A DNA stretch of 12,496 nt from JBBATK01 sp046297095 (GTDB lineage: Bacteria; Bacteroidota; Ignavibacteria; Kapaibacteriales; NICIL-2). The notes beneath the pieces are model-generated. The model worked only from the letters and a program-made list of their open reading frames with translations. It was not told the origin of the DNA and made no database searches. Made by a program: the position numbers and the translations under genes. Positions within the stretch are counted from its first letter, which is position 1. Each line of letters opens with the position of its first letter. Of this stretch, positions 6,703 to 12,496 are shown one piece after another. Where the stretch lies: positions 1 to 12,496 of the forward strand of contig JBKCNS010000006.1 of assembly GCA_046297095.1 (NCBI GenBank), read 5' to 3'.

Positions 6703-7686
6703 ATGAAGCGTCGTGATTTTCTTCGAACATCAGCATTAGCGGCGGCGGCCGTACCCGCCGGAACGAGCTTAGTCAAACAGGCGCCCGCGCAGAACTCGGG
6801 TGGTATGGCCACCTCCAACCCCATCGTGCTTTCCACATGGAGCCACGGCATGGATGCCAACGATGCGGCGTGGAAGGTACTGCAAGCCGGGGGCGAGGCG
6901 CTGGATGCGGTGGAACAGGGAGTGCGGGTGTCGGAAGCTGATCCGGCTGTAGATAGCGTGGGATATGGCGGCCTGCCCGATCGTGACGGCCGCGTCACTC
7001 TTGATGCCTGTATTATGGACGAGCAAAGCCGTGCCGGAAGCGTGGCATGCCTGGAACACATCATGCATCCTATTTCCGTTGCGCGAAAAGTAATGGAGAC
7101 AACACCTCATGTGATGCTTGTGGGCCAGGGCGCCTTGCGCTTTGCCGAGCAGCATGGTTTTAGGCGTGAGAACCTTCTAACCGACAAGGCGCGCAATGCC
7201 TGGGAGGAATGGAAAAAGATGAGCGGCTACACGCCGCCTGCAGGCAGTATCAACAATCACGACACTATAGGCATGATTGCCCGCGATGCCAACGGCAACT
7301 TTAGCGGTGCATGCACCACCAGCGGCTTAGCATGGAAGATTCACGGCCGTGTGGGCGATTCGCCTATTATCGGCGCCGGGTTGTTTGTGGACAATAGCGT
7401 GGGTGCGGCTTGCGCCACGGGCAAAGGCGAAGCCGTGATTCGCATTGCGGGATCGGCCATTATTGTGGAGCTGATGCGAGCAGGAAAAACACCGCAAGAG
7501 GCCTGCGAAGAAGCAGTGGAGCGTATTGTTCACCGTCAGCGTGACTACAAGGATTTCCAAGTGGGATTCATTGCCATGAACACCAAAGGCGATGTGGGTG
7601 GCTACAGTATTCACAAGGGATTTCAATATGCGCTTCGCTCGCAGGAACGCCGCGAGCTGATCGATGCGCGTTTCCGAGTGTCCTAA
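6703..7686 (+). CDS. Tat-exported glycosylasparaginase / isoaspartyl peptidase-type Ntn hydrolase
   Basis: 327 residues. The N-terminus MKRRDFLRTSALAAAAVPAG is a twin-arginine signal (RRDFLR, 3-8, then an Ala-rich core), so the enzyme should be folded in the cytoplasm and sent to the periplasm. The mature part matches the N4-(beta-N-acetylglucosaminyl)-L-asparaginase family, which is made as a precursor and cuts itself before a threonine that becomes the nucleophile. Here the site is HDTIGM (186-191), giving T188 as the predicted nucleophile and cleavage after D187. Other family blocks are WSHGMDANDAAW (46-57), AVDSVGYGGLP (82-92), ACTTSGLAWKIHGRVGDSP (203-221) with substrate-type R216 and D219, and ATG (238-240). 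The enzyme cleaves the GlcNAc-Asn bond of glycosylated asparagine. Its length is typical for bacterial members. It is probably a single-gene unit; no glycan operon is visible. Confidence 0.92.
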   Translation: MKRRDFLRTSALAAAAVPAGTSLVKQAPAQNSGGMATSNPIVLSTWSHGMDANDAAWKVLQAGGEALDAVEQGVRVSEADPAVDSVGYGGLPDRDGRVTLDACIMDEQSRAGSVACLEHIMHPISVARKVMETTPHVMLVGQGALRFAEQHGFRRENLLTDKARNAWEEWKKMSGYTPPAGSINNHDTIGMIARDANGNFSGACTTSGLAWKIHGRVGDSPIIGAGLFVDNSVGAACATGKGEAVIRIAGSAIIVELMRAGKTPQEACEEAVERIVHRQRDYKDFQVGFIAMNTKGDVGGYSIHKGFQYALRSQERRELIDARFRVS

Positions 7687-7890
7687 TCCGTGTTACGATA
7701 ACGTAACATTGGCAACATAGCTCATGGTGCCGCAGGTACACGGTAACCTGAACACAAGTATTCATGCGGTGTTCAAGCCGTGTAGCCTTTTTGCCCGGCA
7801 GTGTTGCCAAATGGTAACATCGCATGGTTTGGTAGTATCCACGTGTATCACAGAGTTTTGAACGCTGTGTGTAATTAATCTAGAACGTGG
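7687..7890. promoter_or_regulatory. Intergenic region with inverted repeats between asparaginase and porin genes
   Basis: TGTTAC (7691-7696) / GTAACA (7703-7708) forms a 6-bp stem with a 6-nt loop directly after the asparaginase stop. A related hairpin TGTTGCC (7802-7808) / GGTAACA (7813-7819) with one G-T pair lies nearer the porin. GGTAAC occurs again at 7742-7747. Neither hairpin has a T-run. The repeated GTTAC/GTAAC theme could be an operator for the porin or a messenger-end structure. The porin start at 7891 has no Shine-Dalgarno sequence, and no promoter can be chosen with confidence. Confidence 0.35.
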
Positions 7891-9174
7891 ATGAAACATC
7901 TCCTCCTCGCCGTTGCGCTGTGCGTATTCGGCACGAACCTTGTGGCCAACCCGGCCGATTCCCTTAAACCTCTTACCACGCCGAGTACTGCATCGAGTAC
8001 CACATCGAGTACCACAACGAGTGCCACACCGAGTACCACACCGAGCGCTCCGGCAGCTGAGAAAAAGTGGTACGACAATATCTCGCTTCGTGGCTACACG
8101 CAGTTTAGGTACAACAGATTGCTGGAAACCAATCCAAGTTTGGGCTGCGAGCAATGCGACAGATCTTGGGGCGATAACGGAGGCTTTTTCTTCCGTCGTG
8201 TGCGAGTGATCCTGTTTGGACAGATTCATAAAAATGTCTACCTGTATCTGCAGCCCGATTTGGCAAGTACCGCAGCCACCGACAGAAACAACTTTGCACA
8301 GATTCGCGACGCGTACATTGATGTGGGAGTAGACGAGAGTAACGAGTTTCGTTTTCGTATAGGTCAAAGTAAGATGCCATTCGGCTTCGAGAACTTACAA
8401 TCAAGCCAGAACCGTGCACCGTTGGACCGTGTTGATGCGTTGAACAGCGGTCTGCCTAACGAGCGCGAAACAGGCGTTGTATTCTACTGGGCACCAAAGG
8501 CAACACGCGCTATGTTCTCGAACCTGGTTCGATCGGGCTTGAAGGGAAGCGGCGACTACGGTGTGTTGGGTTTGGGTGTGTACAACGGCCAAGTGGTGAA
8601 CACCAATGAAGCAAACGATCAATTGCACTGGGTGGCTCGACTTTCTTATCCCATGGAAATTGGCGATCAGATTGTAGAAGCCGGCGTGCAGAAATACAAG
8701 GGCATGTTTGTACTTACCAAAGCGAATTTGAGCACCGGCGTGAAGTACAAATCTGATCTTCAATATCTGGACGAACGTACGGCTGCTTCGTTCATCTTGT
8801 ATCCTAAACCCTTTGGCTTACAAGCCGAATACAACGTGGGCAAAGGTCCCGAGTTCAATCCTGTTACCGACTCTATAGAAACTCGCTCGTTAAGAGGCGG
8901 CTACCTCATGGCTCTGTATCAGTTTAGTTACGACCACAATAACTTCACCGCGTTTGTTCGTGCCCAAACCTACGACGGCGGCAAAAAGGCAGAGAAAGAT
9001 GCGCGCAGCTACTCCGTGCGCGAACTAGAGATTGGACTGGAATGGCAGCCTGTGCCGGCGTTCGAGCTGGTAGCCATGTACACCATGTCCAGCCGCCGCT
9101 ACGAGGATTTTGCTTTGCAAAGCAACACCCAAAAAGGCAATCTTCTCCGCTTGCAGGCACAGGTGAATTACTAA
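7891..9174 (+). CDS. Phosphate-selective porin O/P-like outer-membrane protein
   Basis: 427 residues. The Sec signal peptide is cleaved probably after LVA at residue 19. A Ser/Thr/Pro-rich linker at 29-53 is followed by a beta-barrel rich in alternating aromatic and polar residues. Family landmarks of OprO/OprP-like porins are ISLRGYTQFRYN (64-75), RRVRVILFGQIHKNVYLYLQPDLA (102-125) and IGQSKMPFGFENLQSS (157-172); the chain ends in LRLQAQVNY with an aromatic C-terminal residue, as expected for barrel insertion. The family forms anion- or polyphosphate-type channels in some proteobacteria; the substrate here is unknown. Unusual points are the tandem-repeat linker and a CEQC pair (86-89) in an otherwise cysteine-poor barrel. 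The gene's final 60 bases are repeated near 12135-12194. Confidence 0.85.
   Translation: MKHLLLAVALCVFGTNLVANPADSLKPLTTPSTASSTTSSTTTSATPSTTPSAPAAEKKWYDNISLRGYTQFRYNRLLETNPSLGCEQCDRSWGDNGGFFFRRVRVILFGQIHKNVYLYLQPDLASTAATDRNNFAQIRDAYIDVGVDESNEFRFRIGQSKMPFGFENLQSSQNRAPLDRVDALNSGLPNERETGVVFYWAPKATRAMFSNLVRSGLKGSGDYGVLGLGVYNGQVVNTNEANDQLHWVARLSYPMEIGDQIVEAGVQKYKGMFVLTKANLSTGVKYKSDLQYLDERTAASFILYPKPFGLQAEYNVGKGPEFNPVTDSIETRSLRGGYLMALYQFSYDHNNFTAFVRAQTYDGGKKAEKDARSYSVRELEIGLEWQPVPAFELVAMYTMSSRRYEDFALQSNTQKGNLLRLQAQVNY
7978..8049 (+). repeat. In-frame 12-bp tandem repeat coding the porin Ser/Thr/Pro linker
   Basis: Six consecutive 12-bp units of the type ACNCCGAGTACC/ACATCGAGTACC encode TPST-ASST-TSST-TTSA-TPST-TPSA. 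The unit length is a multiple of three, so gain or loss of units changes linker length without a frameshift. It lies between the signal peptide and the beta-barrel and probably forms a flexible periplasmic segment that could be glycosylated. Confidence 0.85.
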
Positions 9175-9232
9175 TTAACGGTGGCCACGCGGAATCGTGT
9201 AGCTAGGAGTGAGACATATCTTCGGAATGAGT

Positions 9233-9281
9233 AATGGCGCGGTTTTCGGAAACCTGTTAGGGGGCCGGCGGCGGCGCCATT
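9233..9281. other. Long imperfect stem-loop at the convergent gene ends
   Basis: AATGGCGC (9233-9240) and GCGCCATT (9274-9281) are perfect 8-bp inverted repeats. Inside them GGTTT-TCGG-AAACC (9241-9254) forms a second 5-bp hairpin. In the right copy the T at 9245 is G, weakening that inner stem. It may act as a transcription end for the porin, since fliR and the porin converge here, but no T-run is present. Confidence 0.4.
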
Positions 9282-9283
9282 GC
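9257..9283 (-). pseudogene. Remnant of the fliR 3' end in the left repeat
   Basis: On the minus strand these bases encode AMAPPPAP followed by a TAA stop, identical to the end of the fliR gene at the right edge. Upstream of 9283 the similarity is lost, so this is an orphaned tail of eight codons created by the duplication. Confidence 0.85.
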
Positions 9284-9364
9284 AGTTGTTAGATACATCT
9301 GCCAAGGGCTGTGAGTTTATAGTCGCAGGGTCTCCGACTCCATTCCGTGCGTTAGACCGCTTGG

Positions 9365-11950
9365 TCAGTTGACGACAACCGGAACTACCCGCGTTGTACT
9401 GCGGTTATCAATGTGAATAAAATAAACACCCGAAGGGTGACCGGTGAAATCCACCGTCAATAAACCTGCGTGCTCTTGCAACGGAGACAGTTCGATCGTA
9501 ACACCACGCTCATAAGCGGAAACCTGATTCCCAAGAGCGTCGTAAACAGATATGACCATCTCGTCTATTGTGAATCCGGCTTCCCATGAAACCGTGGTCG
9601 ATACCCTTCCTCGCGTAGGTATAGGAAATGGCGGTAAATGTAAACAGAGGTCTTGTTTCTCCGTGTGAACCGAGACGGTACGCGACGAATCATCGAATAG
9701 TAAAATATGTGTCTTGTAAATGTCGAAGATGTCCCGAGTCTTGTATTCACCGGTCACTGCAAAGCCCTCTCTCGGTTTCATCGCGAACAAGCCCGCGAGT
9801 ATCCGAGTGCTATCCCACGGTATGAGATCCTCGATCCTCTTAGATTCCCAACGAGTCGATGCCCCCTCGAAAACGTTCGTCGACATCAAGCTGAAGCCTG
9901 AGCCTGCGGTAATAAAACGATCGTCCAACGACAGGAAGATGCTCCTGTTTATCGGACTAAGCTGTCTGAACGGAAGAACGAGTGTATCAAAGTTCTTTGA
10001 GTCGATCGAGTAAAGAAGCAGTCGGGATGAGCCCGCGTATGATACCACATGACGACCAACGGCACACATTGGCTGGAAGCTTTGAACCAAGGCGTTAAAT
10101 CGGCCTCCGGAGATGTAATATTCATTCGGGAACGGGAATGCGACAGGAATCGAGTCCCACGATGCACCATCATCAATCGAGCGATACAATGCATATCTAG
10201 GGAACTCGACGTCCTTCAAATCCGGCTTAGATGCGTAATCGAGTCTGTTCATCCCGTACAGATACAACTGACTATCTACGGCAATGATGGACCGGATTCT
10301 CCGCACTGGTATTATGACTGTATCTATGAGTCTATAGTTTGTATCAATTCGCAATACGATACTATAGGGTAGCCGAACCGCATTTCCTTTCGAATCCAAT
10401 TGAGTTGGTGTGCCGCAAACAATAAAGACATTACCTGACTTTACTACTCTCTGAACATCCCTGTCGACAAGTCGGTACTTATCTCGAGATACGGAGTCCT
10501 GCCTAAAAACATTAAGCAGAGGAATCATACCTATAGGGACATACGTTTCTCCATTATCTCTGGTTTCAAAGACATTCGAATCGAGTTCCTTACCTGTGGC
10601 AAGTATGACACAACCCTTTCCGTTTTCGGAATAATCTGCAAATACGATACCTGAATTGATGAACTGCGGGTAAAATGCGTATCGTTGCGGAAGGATTGTC
10701 ACACCTCCGTTATCGGTTTTATACCATGCACCATTACCGCCCGGCATATGCATGGTTTCAGCATTAACTCTTTTGAACCAGACGGACGACCCCTGTTGAT
10801 CCATGGGGAAATACGATACAAAGTCCCAGTATTTACCGTTGTTACTGCTTCGGACTATGCAATGGTTGTCTCCTGCTCCTATTATCACATTACTGTCTAG
10901 TCTCACGAATGAAACTAGACGTTGATCAGATGCAACCGTATAGCGACGAAGAGCGGTATCGGCCGGATTCAGTGTAGTCACCTGGCTTGAGTGCCGCAAA
11001 GCGACATACTCGAACATGAGGAATTGTTGGGACACTGCGCGATTAAGAGTGTCCGGTGCCGGTATAGGCACCCGCCTGACTACATACTTGTTGCGTAAGG
11101 CCACTATCTCACTATCGCTTATAGCTTTAAAATTCGCTATTCCAGACCATTGATTCCATCCAACCTGATTGTTTAAGTGATAACGCCACGAGATTCCATA
11201 ATCCGATGATGTCACGACAGTATAGTACTCATCGTTCGTGCTTGAAGATCCCTGTTGCACATATGCGGCAGCAACGAAAAGTGTGTTGGCGAAAGCTTGC
11301 AAGCCGACGATTTTTTGGCAAGAAATGCAAAACGAAGTAAGAATATCCGATGAAGTTACTGCTCTCGAATCTAGATCCAAACTGATGACACGTTTCTCAT
11401 CTTGTATCCAATGAAGAGTTCCTCGAGCTGTAACGGCAAGAGAGCCGGGTGCAGTTGAGCTGTCCAATGCCAATACGACAACAGGAGTGAGAACCGACGA
11501 TAAGCTGGCAGAGAGTATACTCTTACGTGTCAATATGTATATCGAATCGCCGTGATGACCAAGGTCGATTCCTCCGGCCAAGGGTGTACTGTTCCATGTT
11601 TTTGCGTTGTCGACTGAGATAAAAAGAGCAGACTGAGTGAGCGCCACATACGTATACCCAAGAGTATCTATTCGTAGAATCACATGCTCATTCCCAAGCG
11701 ATACTCTTTTCCACGACAGGCCCTTATCTGTAGATCTAGCCATGATTCCGTGGGTTCCGTAACACAACACTGATGATCCGTTCGATACCACTCCTTTGTA
11801 ATCAGTCGTGCAGTAACGAAGTGATTGTAAGGGCGATTCCGACGCGAAGACAGCGCCTTCCGTTAACACAAGACAAATGAACATGGTCAGTACAAACGAC
11901 ATGATCAGATGCAGAGTGTGTAAAAACATGACATATAATGATCGATTCAT
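9365..11950 (-). CDS. T9SS-secreted Asp-box/BNR-repeat protein
   Basis: 861 residues. The ATG at 11950 gives a signal peptide with core LHLIMSFVLTMFICLVL (13-29) and likely cleavage after VFA (36); an in-frame ATG at residue 8 is an alternative start. The body looks like beta-propeller repeats with Asp-box/BNR motifs (SxDxGxxW): STDKGLSW (73-80), SVDNAKTW (112-119), SSDYGISW (248-255), SSNNGKYW (368-375), TRDNGETY (463-470) and SIDDGASW (591-598). This resembles Ycf48/sialidase-like propellers, but no sialidase catalytic set was recognised. Residues about 770-861 are a T9SS type A sorting domain: a Pro-rich junction (PPFPIPTRG), VYDALGNQV (802-810), SGVYFIHI (840-847) and a hydrophobic end VVPVVVN. 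The protein should cross the outer membrane by T9SS and be released or surface-anchored. It has no porin or flagellar relative and sits inside a duplicated junction. The substrate is unknown. Confidence 0.88.
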   Translation of the reverse strand: MNRSLYVMFLHTLHLIMSFVLTMFICLVLTEGAVFASESPLQSLRYCTTDYKGVVSNGSSVLCYGTHGIMARSTDKGLSWKRVSLGNEHVILRIDTLGYTYVALTQSALFISVDNAKTWNSTPLAGGIDLGHHGDSIYILTRKSILSASLSSVLTPVVVLALDSSTAPGSLAVTARGTLHWIQDEKRVISLDLDSRAVTSSDILTSFCISCQKIVGLQAFANTLFVAAAYVQQGSSSTNDEYYTVVTSSDYGISWRYHLNNQVGWNQWSGIANFKAISDSEIVALRNKYVVRRVPIPAPDTLNRAVSQQFLMFEYVALRHSSQVTTLNPADTALRRYTVASDQRLVSFVRLDSNVIIGAGDNHCIVRSSNNGKYWDFVSYFPMDQQGSSVWFKRVNAETMHMPGGNGAWYKTDNGGVTILPQRYAFYPQFINSGIVFADYSENGKGCVILATGKELDSNVFETRDNGETYVPIGMIPLLNVFRQDSVSRDKYRLVDRDVQRVVKSGNVFIVCGTPTQLDSKGNAVRLPYSIVLRIDTNYRLIDTVIIPVRRIRSIIAVDSQLYLYGMNRLDYASKPDLKDVEFPRYALYRSIDDGASWDSIPVAFPFPNEYYISGGRFNALVQSFQPMCAVGRHVVSYAGSSRLLLYSIDSKNFDTLVLPFRQLSPINRSIFLSLDDRFITAGSGFSLMSTNVFEGASTRWESKRIEDLIPWDSTRILAGLFAMKPREGFAVTGEYKTRDIFDIYKTHILLFDDSSRTVSVHTEKQDLCLHLPPFPIPTRGRVSTTVSWEAGFTIDEMVISVYDALGNQVSAYERGVTIELSPLQEHAGLLTVDFTGHPSGVYFIHIDNRSTTRVVPVVVN

Positions 11951-12132
11951 ATTGGGTACCTACTTTAGAACTCGTGATTCGCGTCAGTGTTTTTAAATCA
12001 ATAAAATGATTTCAGAGGAACAGCGGGTGTCATATAACCTACATATAACCTAACTGTTCAGAGCAGAAGCAACATACAAAGTATGTGCATCAAAACATCC
12101 CCCATTTACGGTATTTCGTCATCACGATACTT
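11951..12132 (-). promoter_or_regulatory. Upstream region of the T9SS protein gene, with tandem repeat and hairpin
   Basis: The region is A/T-rich. A perfect 11-bp tandem duplication, CATATAACCTA at 12031-12041 and 12042-12052, reads TAGGTTATATG twice on the gene's strand, about 80-100 bp before its start. It could be a pair of regulator sites or supply -10-like TATAT elements. Further upstream ACATAC-AAA-GTATGT (12072-12086) is a perfect 6-bp hairpin. AGTAGGTACCCAAT precedes the ATG with only a weak ribosome-site resemblance. Confidence 0.45.
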
Positions 12133-12303
12133 CTTTGCAAAGCAACACCCAAAAAGGTAATCTTCTCCGCTTGCAGGCACAGGTGAATTACTAATTCACG
12201 GTGGCCACACGGAATCGTGTAGCTACGAGTGAGACATATCTTCGGAATGAGTAATGGCGCGGTTGTCGGAAACCTGTTAGGGGGCCGGCGGCGGCGCCAT
12301 TGC
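12133..12303. repeat. 171-bp direct repeat, right copy
   Basis: This copy is colinear with 9113-9283 at a constant offset of 3020 bases and differs at five positions by eye. Here the fliR part is attached to the rest of fliR, whereas the porin part is cut off upstream. Similarity begins abruptly at 12133. Confidence 0.97.
12135..12194 (+). pseudogene. Orphan 3' fragment of the porin gene
   Basis: Nineteen codons plus stop encode LQSNTQKGNLLRLQAQVNY, identical in protein sequence to the end of the intact porin; the only base change (GGC to GGT) is silent. There is no upstream porin sequence, so it cannot be expressed as a porin. It marks the original junction next to fliR. Confidence 0.9.
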
Positions 12304-12496
12304 CATGAGAATCTTCATCAGATCGCTTTGAAACATGCCCATGGTCTGCTTCATAAAGTACGCTATGAGCGGCATGGTTGCAAACAAGGCAAGCACACCC
12401 ACAATAATCTTGAGGTGCATGGACAGCGAGAAGATATTCATCTGTGGCGCCACGCGTGCAAGGAGCGCCAAGGATAGGTTGGTAAGAAAGATTGCA
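12277..12496 (-). CDS. fliR: Flagellar biosynthetic protein FliR, C-terminal part (runs off right edge)
   Basis: The frame is open from the window edge to a TAA at 12277-12279, giving 72 visible residues. TNLSLALLARVAPQMNIFSLSMHLKIIVG matches the strongly conserved FliR region (ARxxPQMN(V/I)F followed by LKI(L/I)VG). A hydrophobic segment (VLALFATMPLIAYF) and a Pro-rich tail (MAPPPAP) follow. FliR is a membrane component of the flagellar type III export gate with FliP and FliQ. The related SctT of injectisomes is a less likely alternative. An in-frame TTG at 12471 is inside the conserved domain and is not the real start. Its last codons lie within the right 171-bp repeat. Confidence 0.88.
   Translation of the reverse strand, partial: AIFLTNLSLALLARVAPQMNIFSLSMHLKIIVGVLALFATMPLIAYFMKQTMGMFQSDLMKILMAMAPPPAP

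Larger units (their letters stand above)
9113..9283. repeat. 171-bp direct repeat, left copy (porin end, spacer, fliR end)
   Basis: This segment matches 12133-12303 in the same orientation without gaps. By eye there are five mismatches: 9138 C/T, 9177 A/C, 9189 G/A, 9206 G/C and 9245 T/G. It carries the last 20 codons of the intact porin, the short convergent spacer, and the last eight codons plus stop of fliR on the minus strand. Similarity stops abruptly at both ends. Confidence 0.97.
9284..12132. other. 2849-bp single-gene insert between the direct repeats
   Basis: This is the unique segment between the two 171-bp copies. It holds only the T9SS-secreted protein gene, an 81-bp tail and a 182-bp upstream region. 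No transposase, integrase or terminal inverted repeats are visible at its ends. The porin and fliR are both complete at their junctions, so the segment looks inserted between formerly adjacent convergent genes (inference). Confidence 0.7.

Noticed and set aside
9284..12132. Insertion sequence or transposon
   Set aside because: No transposase, no inverted ends and no short target duplication; the flanking repeats are pieces of host genes.
12229..12477. 82-codon plus-strand frame at the right edge
   Set aside because: It is antisense to the clearly recognisable FliR C-terminus.

Overview
The window reads as chromosomal DNA from a flagellated relative of the Bacteroidota, most likely the Ignavibacteria/Kapabacteria/Chlorobi side of the FCB group (inference). 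One large protein ends in a type IX secretion (T9SS) C-terminal sorting domain, several starts have no recognisable Shine-Dalgarno sequence, and a fliR gene is present, which most classical Bacteroidetes lack. I see no tRNA, rRNA, CRISPR array or transposase.

Layout. 1-333 (-) is the N-terminal part of a secreted protein running off the left edge. 334-925 holds no convincing gene; much of it is a GC-rich degenerate repeat array. 926-2320 (-) encodes a CstB-like persulfide dioxygenase with two rhodanese-like domains, divergent from a plus-strand run: a FemAB/GNAT-type acyltransferase (2470-3444), a sugar-phosphate nucleotidyltransferase (3562-4542) and metK (4602-5744). A strong terminator closes metK and abuts a convergent DUF6629-like membrane protein (5826-6506, -). 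A 197-bp divergent region with a 25-bp hyphenated palindrome separates that gene from a Tat-exported glycosylasparaginase (6703-7686, +), followed by an OprO/P-like porin (7891-9174, +).

The right third holds the most unusual structure. A 171-bp sequence containing the porin 3' end, the short convergent spacer and the fliR 3' end occurs twice in direct orientation (9113-9283 and 12133-12303, 5 mismatches by eye). Between the copies lie 2849 bp carrying one 861-residue T9SS-secreted Asp-box protein (9365-11950, -) and its upstream region. The intact porin uses the left copy and the intact fliR (12277-12496, -, partial) uses the right copy. The simplest reading is that porin and fliR were once adjacent and convergent, and that a one-gene cassette was inserted with duplication of the junction.

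Functionally the window mixes sulfide/persulfide handling, envelope or glycoconjugate synthesis, methionine/SAM metabolism, extracytoplasmic glycopeptide breakdown, outer-membrane transport, surface-protein secretion and flagellar export. Apart from the possible plus-strand run at 2470-5744 these are mostly single-gene transcription units.
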